Of a stretch of DNA of 64,000 bases, positions 58,222 to 64,000 are shown piece after piece (position 1 is the stretch's first letter; every line of letters starts with the position of its first letter). The stretch covers positions 708,001 to 772,000 of the forward strand of contig NZ_CP049885.1 of assembly GCF_011303755.1 (NCBI RefSeq), written 5' to 3'. The notes under the pieces were generated by a model, which was not told the origin of the DNA, made no database searches, and saw only the letters and a program-made list of their open reading frames with translations. The stretch comes from Acidovorax sp. HDW3. Its GTDB lineage: Bacteria; Pseudomonadota; Gammaproteobacteria; Burkholderiales; Burkholderiaceae_C. A program made the translations under genes and the position numbers.

Positions 58222-59256
58222 TCAAATTCGGTCGCGCGTGGTCTGGCGGTGGGTTTCGGCGTGGCCGGCAAAGTACGCCCGGGCGTCTTCGCAGTCGCGG
58301 GCGATGCCTTGGGTGAGGGCCGCGAGGCTGTCGTATTTCAGCTCGTCGTGCAGTTTGTGCAGCAGTTCCACGCGGATGATTTTACCGTAGCCCCCCTCGG
58401 CGCCGAGGTGCGCGGGCCAGTCCAGGCAGTGCGTCTCCAGCAGCACGCGCCCGCCATTGACGTCGTTCGGGTCGAGCGAGGGTCGCACCCCGAGGTTGGC
58501 CACGCCCTGCAGCGGCGTATCGCTCAGGCCATGCACCCGCACGGCAAAAATGCCGCTGGCGGCAGGCTTCCAGTGGGCAAAGCGCAGGTTCAGGGTGCGA
58601 AAGCCGTCGCCGGCGCCGGCACGCGACTCGGCCAGCTGGCGCCCGAGCTTGCGCCCGTGCAGCACGTGGCCGCTGATGCTGTAGGGCCGGCCCAAGAGGC
58701 GCGCGGCAGCCTGCATGTCGCCGCTGGCCAGGGCGCTGCGCACCTCGGTGCTGGAGACGCGCGTGCCGTGCACCTCGTAACTGTTCATGCGCGCAACATC
58801 AACGCCGCGTGCCTGGCCGCAGGCGTCGAGCAGGGCGTAGTCGCCCGCGCGCTGGGCGCCAAAGCGGAAGTCGTCACCGACGAGTACGTAGCGCGCGCCC
58901 AGGCTGCGCTGCACCACCTGGTCGATGAAGTCCTGCGCCGACAGCGCGGCGAACGCGGCGTTGAAGGGCTGCACCACGACCTGTTCCACGCCGCAGTCCT
59001 GCAGCTGCGAGAGTTTGTCGCGCAGCGTGCCAATGCGCGCCGGCGCCAGCGCGGGCTTGCGCAAGGCGGCGGCAAAGTAGTCGCGCGGGTGCGGCTCGAA
59101 GGTCAGCACGCAGCTGGGCACGCCGCGCAGGTGCGCCTCGTGCGCGAGCAGCGCCAGCATGGCGCGGTGGCCCCGGTGCACGCCGTCAAAGTTGCCAATG
59201 GTCAGCGCGCAGGCGCTGGCCAAACCCGGCCGATGAAAGCCACGGAAGATTTTCAT
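58222..59256 (-). CDS. ribF: Bifunctional riboflavin kinase/FAD synthetase
   Basis: Makes FMN and FAD from riboflavin; 344 residues. The N-terminal FAD synthetase shows LTIGNFDGVHRGHRAML and VGDDFRFG; the C-terminal flavokinase shows GRPYSISGHVLHGRKLGR, GVANLGVRPS and LLETHCLDW. The start MKIFRGFHRPGL was chosen because the upstream frame contains a repeat copy and non-homologous sequence. A 100-bp gap separates it from ileS. Confidence 0.95.
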   Translation of the reverse strand: MKIFRGFHRPGLASACALTIGNFDGVHRGHRAMLALLAHEAHLRGVPSCVLTFEPHPRDYFAAALRKPALAPARIGTLRDKLSQLQDCGVEQVVVQPFNAAFAALSAQDFIDQVVQRSLGARYVLVGDDFRFGAQRAGDYALLDACGQARGVDVARMNSYEVHGTRVSSTEVRSALASGDMQAAARLLGRPYSISGHVLHGRKLGRQLAESRAGAGDGFRTLNLRFAHWKPAASGIFAVRVHGLSDTPLQGVANLGVRPSLDPNDVNGGRVLLETHCLDWPAHLGAEGGYGKIIRVELLHKLHDELKYDSLAALTQGIARDCEDARAYFAGHAETHRQTTRDRI

Positions 59257-59257
59257 G

Positions 59258-59303
59258 CTTTTATTTTGATAGCGGCTGGCGCAAGCCTGGCAAGCGCGGG
59301 AGC
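59258..59303. repeat. Dispersed palindromic repeat upstream of ribF
   Basis: TTTTATTTTGATAGCGGCTGG followed by CAAGCCTGGCAAGCGCGGGAGCC. It lies in the 5' untranslated region of ribF, two bases before its start codon, so its hairpin could affect initiation. Confidence 0.7.
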
Positions 59304-59428
59304 CCTGTTTCAATAGGAGACGGAGTATATTGCGCCCGGCAGCCTCGCGGCGGCAGGCATCGCTCGGCGGCGGCGGGAAACCGGCCTGGGTTTGTGGTTG
59401 AATTGAGGGTTTTCCCTGGGGTTTGTCC

Positions 59429-60367
59429 ATGATCGTCCGCGAGCGCCCGTCGGGGCTGCGTTTGTTTTTGTTGCTGCGCGGTTCGATCTTGCAGCGCATT
59501 CGCCTGATGCTGCTGGTCAACACTTTGCTGGCGCTGGCTGTGACCTTGGTGCATGGTCATTTGTTCACGCTCAAGGTCACGCTGACGCCGGTGCCGTTCA
59601 CGCTGATTGGCCTGCCGCTGGCGATTTTTCTCGGGTTTCGCAACACCGCCGCTTACGACCGCTATTGGGAGGCGCGCAAGCTCTGGGGTGAGATCACCCT
59701 GCGCCTGCGAACCTTGTCGCGCCAATGCCAATCGCTGCTGGCGCTGCCCGCGCTGCAGAGCCCCCGCTCCGACGATGTGCGCGTGCGCATGGTGCACCGG
59801 GGTATTGCTTTTGCGCACGCCCTGCGCTTGCAGCTGCGCGGGCAGAGCGATGCGCCGCTGCTGCAACACTGGCTGGGGACAAAGGAGTGGGCACAGCTGC
59901 AGCGCCAGCGCGCCGCACTGCCCGACGCCTTGCTGCTGGTCATGGGCCGCGACTTGGGGGCCGAGTTGCGCGCGGGCCGCATCGAGCCCTGCCTGGCCGC
60001 AGCGGTGGATGCCACGCTGTCGGCGCTTACAGCGGCAGCGGCCGCGTGCGAGCGCATCAAAAATACGCCGGTGCCGTTCTCGTACACCCTGCTGCTGCAC
60101 CGCACGGCCTATCTGTACTGCTTCTTGCTGCCCTTCGGGTTGGTCGATACCGTGGGCTTTATGACGCCCTTCGTCGTGGCCATCGTCGCCTACACCTTCT
60201 TCGGTCTGGATGCAGTGGGCGACGAACTGGAGGAGCCCTTCGGCCTGGAGAGCAACGATCTGCCGCTCGACACCCTGTGCCGGGGCATCGAGATCAGCCT
60301 GCTGGCCTCGCTCGGCGAGACCGAGCTGCCGGCGCCGCTGGCGCCGGTGGACTTTCAGCTGACGTGA
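59429..60367 (+). CDS. Bestrophin family ion channel (YneE type)
   Basis: Bacterial bestrophin homologue of 312 residues, probably a pentameric ion channel in the inner membrane. LPLAIFLGFRNTAAYDRYWEARKLWGEI is the family signature, and FGLDAVGDELEEPFGLESNDLPLD matches the conserved C-terminal acidic segment. ATG 59429 chosen over a TTG at 59423. Its TGA is immediately followed by the convergent gene's stop. Confidence 0.92.
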   Translation: MIVRERPSGLRLFLLLRGSILQRIRLMLLVNTLLALAVTLVHGHLFTLKVTLTPVPFTLIGLPLAIFLGFRNTAAYDRYWEARKLWGEITLRLRTLSRQCQSLLALPALQSPRSDDVRVRMVHRGIAFAHALRLQLRGQSDAPLLQHWLGTKEWAQLQRQRAALPDALLLVMGRDLGAELRAGRIEPCLAAAVDATLSALTAAAAACERIKNTPVPFSYTLLLHRTAYLYCFLLPFGLVDTVGFMTPFVVAIVAYTFFGLDAVGDELEEPFGLESNDLPLDTLCRGIEISLLASLGETELPAPLAPVDFQLT

Positions 60368-61672
60368 TCAGGCGGCCTTGTAGGCCGTGATGACGAAGCC
60401 TTGGACGGGCTCCCGGTTCTCGTAACGCAACACGGTGTCTTCCACATCTACGCGCACAAAGCCTGCCGCTCGGCACAGTGCTTCGATGTGGCTGCGTTGG
60501 TGTGCGTAGCGGCCGGTGCTGGGCAGCGTGAGCGTGGCACCATTTTCCGGTGCACTTTCACACGAAAAAATCATGTGTCCACCCGGTAGCAGGATGCGGT
60601 GCGCATTCGGGATGATTTCGTCGAGTGCTCCAGCATAGGGAAAAACGTCAAGTGCTGTGATGACGTGGTACAGCGCGTCGGGAGTTTCGTGCAGCGCGTC
60701 GTGCAGATTGACGGTGTGAAAGCGGTCGTAAACGTTGTGGCGGGTCGCTTGCTCGACCATTTTGCGCGAAGTATCAACGCCGATGAGGAAACCTTCGATA
60801 CGCCCCAGGCAGACGCCAAGCAGGCCGGTGCCGCAGCCCAGATCCAGCACGTTGAAGGGCTTGCCGGCGTGCAGATTCTTGATTTGCGTTGCCACTTGTT
60901 TGGGCAGTTGGTAGCCCAAGCCGCGCACCATGTGGAGGTCGTAAATTTCAGCCATGTTGTCGAACAGGGATTGGTTCAGAGCCACGGGCTGCTGCGTGGG
61001 GACTTGACCGTGGGCCAGGGCGTTGTAGTACGCGTAGACCGAATCGCCAGGGGCTTGGGCCAGTAGTTCCGTAGTGTCTGCAATGGCCCTGGCGGGTGTT
61101 TGCGCTGCGAGCAGGGTTTGCACGCGGCCCAGGCGCGCTTGGGCATCGGCAGGGTTTTGTTCGATCAATGCGCCCCAGATGTCAAGTGCTTCGGCGTGTG
61201 CACCTTCGGTGCTCAGGTCGCGTGCGAGCAAATGGCGCAGCTGTACGTCGCCTGGCACCAGCTCCAAGCCCCGGCGCAAATGGCGAATCGCCATCTCGTT
61301 GTGGCTGGCGCGGTGGGCAATGTCAACCACACCGGCCAGCACCTGCAGGTTGCGTGGCTCGATCGTGGCTACTTTTTCAGCCGTTTCGGTCGCTTCTTTG
61401 AACTGGTTTTGCCGCGCCAGCAGCAGTGCGAGCTCCAGCAGACCAGGCCCCCAGTTTGGCGCCATAGCGACGCATTTGCGCAGCGCATCAAAGGCTCCTT
61501 GGATGTTGCCCGATTTTTCTGCCATCCAGCTGGCAACCATGAAGGTGCGTGCATCGTTGGGCGATTTCTTTTGGGCTCGATTGAGTGTTTGTGCTGCCTG
61601 CTGGAGATCACCTTGGGCGATTTGTGCACGGGCCGTGTCAAGATATTGGCGGATGGGATCGGCGATGCTCAT
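60368..61672 (-). CDS. TPR-methyltransferase fusion protein
   Basis: A 434-residue protein with tandem TPR helices (about 1-215) and a SAM-dependent methyltransferase domain (about 235-420). Motif I FNVLDLGCGTGLLGVCLG is at about 274-286; IGVDTSRKMVEQA and LLPGGHMIFSCES follow. Substrate unknown; TPR regions usually bind protein partners. The start MSIADPIRQYLDTARAQ fits the TPR lead-in. It is divergent from purN, with base usage somewhat less GC-rich than the neighbours. Confidence 0.87.
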   Translation of the reverse strand: MSIADPIRQYLDTARAQIAQGDLQQAAQTLNRAQKKSPNDARTFMVASWMAEKSGNIQGAFDALRKCVAMAPNWGPGLLELALLLARQNQFKEATETAEKVATIEPRNLQVLAGVVDIAHRASHNEMAIRHLRRGLELVPGDVQLRHLLARDLSTEGAHAEALDIWGALIEQNPADAQARLGRVQTLLAAQTPARAIADTTELLAQAPGDSVYAYYNALAHGQVPTQQPVALNQSLFDNMAEIYDLHMVRGLGYQLPKQVATQIKNLHAGKPFNVLDLGCGTGLLGVCLGRIEGFLIGVDTSRKMVEQATRHNVYDRFHTVNLHDALHETPDALYHVITALDVFPYAGALDEIIPNAHRILLPGGHMIFSCESAPENGATLTLPSTGRYAHQRSHIEALCRAAGFVRVDVEDTVLRYENREPVQGFVITAYKAA

Positions 61673-61803
61673 GGCTTGATGTGAAATATAAAAAAGGAGG
61701 CGAGAATTTTTCGTGAACCTGCCATTATCGAAGATGTGATGGTGTTGGCGGTACGTGGGATCGGTAACGTAACCTCCGGCCCGTGTGATCAGGCGCCGCC
61801 AGG

Positions 61804-61809
61804 GATAAT
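61804..61809 (+). promoter_or_regulatory. Candidate -10 box for purN, near-leaderless
   Basis: GATAAT, then CCCCCACCTT, then ATG at 61820. No ribosome binding site; predicted leader of about three or four bases. Confidence 0.42.
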
Positions 61810-61819
61810 CCCCCACCTT

Positions 61820-62398
61820 ATGAAAAACATCGTCATCTTGATCTCGGGCGGCGGCTCGAACATGGCTGCCATCGTGCGTGCGGCGCAGCAGCAGGACTGG
61901 GCGCGCAGCCTGGGGGCGCAGGTGGCCGCCGTGGTCAGCAACAAGGCCGAGGCCAAGGGCTTGGACTTTGCCCGCGCCCAGGGCATTGCCACCGAGGTGC
62001 TCAACCACAAAGACTTTGCCAGCCGCGAAGATTTTGACGCGGCGCTGGCGCAGGTGATCGACCGCTACCAGCCGGCGCTGGTGGTGCTGGCGGGCTTCAT
62101 GCGCATCCTCACACCGGGTTTTGTGGCGCACTACGCTGGACGCATCATCAACATCCACCCTTCGCTGCTGCCGGCCTTCACCGGCCTGCACACGCACCAG
62201 CGCGCGATTGATGCCGGCTGCAAATTTGCCGGTGCCACCGTGCACCAGGTGACGGCTGAGCTGGATGTGGGCCCCATCCTGGAGCAGGCCGTGGTGCCGG
62301 TGCTGCCCGGCGACACGGCCGACACCCTGGCCGCGCGGGTGCTGACGCAAGAGCACGTGATCTACCCGCGCGCGGTGGCGGCTTTGTTGCGGGGCTGA
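61820..62398 (+). CDS. purN: Phosphoribosylglycinamide formyltransferase
   Basis: Third step of purine synthesis using 10-formyl-tetrahydrofolate; 192 residues. MKNIVILISGGGSNMAAIV binds the substrate phosphate; LAGFMRILTPGFV, the catalytic NIHPSLLPAFTGLHTHQRAID (Asn, His) and ELDVGPIL (Asp) are all intact. The start is fixed by homology; upstream in-frame codons are non-homologous. Confidence 0.96.
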   Translation: MKNIVILISGGGSNMAAIVRAAQQQDWARSLGAQVAAVVSNKAEAKGLDFARAQGIATEVLNHKDFASREDFDAALAQVIDRYQPALVVLAGFMRILTPGFVAHYAGRIINIHPSLLPAFTGLHTHQRAIDAGCKFAGATVHQVTAELDVGPILEQAVVPVLPGDTADTLAARVLTQEHVIYPRAVAALLRG

Positions 62399-62463
62399 GG
62401 GGCGCATCCAGCAGGGGCCGGTACCGGGTATCCGGGCGCCGTGGGAGGGTGGCGGGTAAATGG

Positions 62464-62469
62464 GACAAT
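62464..62469 (+). promoter_or_regulatory. Candidate -10 box for the RsmB-like gene, leaderless layout
   Basis: GACAAT, then CGCCCCC, then ATG at 62477, seven bases downstream. Confidence 0.42.
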
Positions 62470-62476
62470 CGCCCCC

Positions 62477-63748
62477 ATGCATCCCAAAGCCCTTTTAGAC
62501 GCCTGCGCTGAACTCGTCAGGCTGACCCTTTCTTTTGAACACCCGGCCGACGCCGTGGTGTCGCGTTTTTTCCGTGACCATCGCAACCTGGGGCAGCGCG
62601 AGCGCGCCACCCTGGCCGAGACCACGTACGCCGTGCTGCGCCAGAAAATCCTGTTCGAGCAGCTCGCGCGCTCAGGATCGGGGCCGAAGGAGCGGCGCCT
62701 GGCCATTCTGGGCTTTTATGGCCCGCGCGACTTTCTCAAAAGCGCCCTGAACGAGCAGGAAAAAGCCTGGATCGACGCCTGCGACAGCGTGCGCCCCGAT
62801 GAACTGCTCGAACCCCAGCGCCACAACCTGCCGCAGTGGCTGGCCGAGCCGCTCAAAGCCCAGCTGGGCGCGGGCTTTTGGCCGCTGGCCGAGAGCCTGC
62901 AGCAGCAGGCGCCGCTCGATCTGCGCGTCAACGCTTTACAAGAAAAACGCGAGCAAGTGCAGAAGGAGCTTGCGCAAGCAGCTATCAAATCAGAAGCAAC
63001 GCCGTACTCCCCCTGGGGCCTGCGGGTGCAGGGCAAGCCGGCGCTGAACAAGCTCGACGCCTTCACGCGCGGCGCGCTCGAGGTGCAGGACGAAGGCTCA
63101 CAGCTGCTGGCACTGCTGCTCGATGCCAAGCGTGGCGAGATGGTGGTGGATTTTTGTGCCGGTGCTGGCGGCAAGACCCTGGCGATTGGTGCGCAGATGC
63201 GCAACACCGGGCGGCTGTATGCGTTCGACGTCTCGGGCCACCGGCTCGATGCGCTCAAGCCGCGCCTGGCGCGCTCGGGCCTGTCGAACGTGCACCCGGC
63301 GGCGATTGCGCACGAGCGCGATGAGCGCGTCAAGCGCCTGGCCGGCAAGATCGACCGCGTGCTGGTCGATGCACCGTGCTCGGGCCTGGGCACGCTGCGG
63401 CGCAACCCCGATTTGAAATGGCGCCAAAGCCCGCAGGCCGTGGCCGAATTGACGGTCAAGCAGGCGGCGATTCTGGCCAGCGCTGCGCGCCTGGTGAAAA
63501 GCGGCGGGCGCCTGGTGTACGCCACCTGCAGCGTGCTGCCCGAGGAGAACGAGGCCATTGCCGAAGCCTTTGGCGCTGCGCACCCCGACTTTGCGCCGCT
63601 GGCGGCCGGCGAGCTGCTGGCGCAATTGAAGGTGGAGGGCACCGCCAGCCTGTGCAGCGGCGGCGACGATGGCCAGCGCTACCTGCGCCTGTGGCCGCAC
63701 CTGCACCAGACGGATGGCTTTTTTGCCGCTGTGTGGCAGAGGAACTAA
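62477..63748 (+). CDS. RsmB-like RNA (cytosine-C5)-methyltransferase
   Basis: RsmB/NOP family m5C methyltransferase, 423 residues. SAM motif VVDFCAGAGGKTLAIGAQM, proton-relay motif VDAPCSGLGTLRRNPDLKW and nucleophile region YATCSVLPEENE (two catalytic cysteines) are seen. The N-terminal part resembles the NusB-like domain, though divergent, so an RsmB versus RsmF-like assignment stays open. Residues about 153-174 (KELAQAAIKSEATP) lie on a repeat copy. Confidence 0.9.
   Translation: MHPKALLDACAELVRLTLSFEHPADAVVSRFFRDHRNLGQRERATLAETTYAVLRQKILFEQLARSGSGPKERRLAILGFYGPRDFLKSALNEQEKAWIDACDSVRPDELLEPQRHNLPQWLAEPLKAQLGAGFWPLAESLQQQAPLDLRVNALQEKREQVQKELAQAAIKSEATPYSPWGLRVQGKPALNKLDAFTRGALEVQDEGSQLLALLLDAKRGEMVVDFCAGAGGKTLAIGAQMRNTGRLYAFDVSGHRLDALKPRLARSGLSNVHPAAIAHERDERVKRLAGKIDRVLVDAPCSGLGTLRRNPDLKWRQSPQAVAELTVKQAAILASAARLVKSGGRLVYATCSVLPEENEAIAEAFGAAHPDFAPLAAGELLAQLKVEGTASLCSGGDDGQRYLRLWPHLHQTDGFFAAVWQRN
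62932..62998. repeat. Dispersed palindromic repeat within the RsmB-like gene
   Basis: ACGCTTTACAAGAAAAACGC and GGAGCTTGCGCAAGCAGC, then TATCAAATCAGAAGC, a decayed copy with the CAAGC-GCAGCTATCAAA signature. In frame, read AQAAIKSE. Confidence 0.6.
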
Positions 63749-63775
63749 GCCCCCATCCCAGCCTTCCCCCAGAGG

Positions 63776-64000
63776 GCTTATGTATGCACACATCTTTTTT
63801 TGATAGCGCACAACGCTTGTTTGGCGCTGGTTTGCACTCCCTCTCCCCTTGCGGGAGAGGGTTGGGGAGAGGGGTGAATAGGCAAGGTGCTGCCAGCGCC
63901 CCCTCTCCCCCGGCCCCTCCCCCGCGAGGGGGGAGGGGAGCAAAAACCGCCCTTTGACCAGGCGGATGGGAGCCGTCAAAAGATGTGTGCATACACAAGC
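63776..64000. mobile_element. MITE-like element with 23-bp terminal inverted repeats
   Basis: GCTTA plus TGTATGCACACATCTTTT at 63776-63798 is mirrored by its reverse complement at 63978-64000, 22 of 23 matching. The interior holds a remnant of the palindromic repeat (63799-63836), the stem pair CCCTCTCCCCTTGCGGGAGAGGG (split by its TTG loop) and a C-rich/G-rich hairpin near 63900-63945. No open frame of note. The right end coincides with the window edge, so it may extend. Confidence 0.65.
63799..63836. repeat. Remnant of the dispersed palindromic repeat in the MITE-like element
   Basis: TTGATAGCGCACAACGCTTG then TTTGGCGCTGG resembles a divergent copy of the repeat. Homology is weaker than at the other sites. 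Confidence 0.4.

Overview
The window is a high-GC proteobacterial chromosome segment with core-genome character, most likely from the Comamonadaceae (Burkholderiales; Acidovorax/Alicycliphilus-like). The basis is protein similarity by eye, the pyrG-kdsA-eno-ftsB order, the ribF-ileS-lspA order, a betaproteobacterial minor-pilin cluster, and a dispersed A/T-flanked palindromic repeat whose arms read roughly AGCTGCTAGCGCTTG / CAAGCGCTAGCAGCT. I recognise no rRNA, tRNA, CRISPR array, prophage or intact transposase. Coding density is very high and almost every gap holds a repeat copy, a terminator or a promoter.

Layout. 1-8.2 kb: DedA (cut by the window edge), amiC-tsaE, queG, a membrane GGDEF protein, an AEC permease, xerD. 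8.3-13.3 kb: two tandem degenerate-EAL/HDOD signalling proteins, a DUF455 ferritin-like protein divergent from a gamma-carbonic-anhydrase-like protein, and hslO. 13.4-16.4 kb: polar amino acid ABC transporter. 16.4-22.4 kb: ftsB-eno-kdsA-pyrG on the minus strand, divergent from coaBC-dut. 22.4-30.1 kb: minus-strand type IV pilus minor pilin operon (two FimT/GspH pilins, pilV, pilW, pilX, pilY1, pilE), closed by a UUCG-loop terminator. 30.1-32.7 kb: a small secreted protein, nnrS behind a near-perfect NsrR-type operator, a DUF2249 protein and an Fe-S uracil-DNA glycosylase. 32.7-40.1 kb: rarA, livHMGF, a DUF486 protein, DUF47-pit phosphate uptake. 40.1-47 kb: tatD, a spermidine-synthase-like protein, an orphan GspE/PilB ATPase, TctB-TctA, DUF3422. 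47.1-51 kb: an orphan TRAP-type binding protein directly followed by a membrane GGDEF-EAL protein. 51-64 kb: EamA permease, quinone oxidoreductase, Na/Pi cotransporter, ribF-ileS-lspA, bestrophin, a TPR-methyltransferase fusion, purN, an RsmB-like methyltransferase, then a MITE-like element with 23-bp terminal inverted repeats running to the window end.

The most interesting structure is not a gene. At least sixteen copies or remnants of the palindromic repeat lie in the window. Some act as intergenic hairpins, one supplies the only plausible start codon of tatD, one supplies the stop codon of the Na/Pi cotransporter gene, and six lie inside conserved housekeeping genes, where the arms are read in a common frame (AAAL ... 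QARAA). Secondary signals are a recurring '-10 box + short C-rich spacer + ATG' arrangement suggesting leaderless mRNAs, one palindromic bidirectional promoter, the NsrR operator, and the binding-protein/c-di-GMP enzyme pair. Starts were chosen from homology, ribosome binding sites and overlaps; all functional statements are homology inferences.
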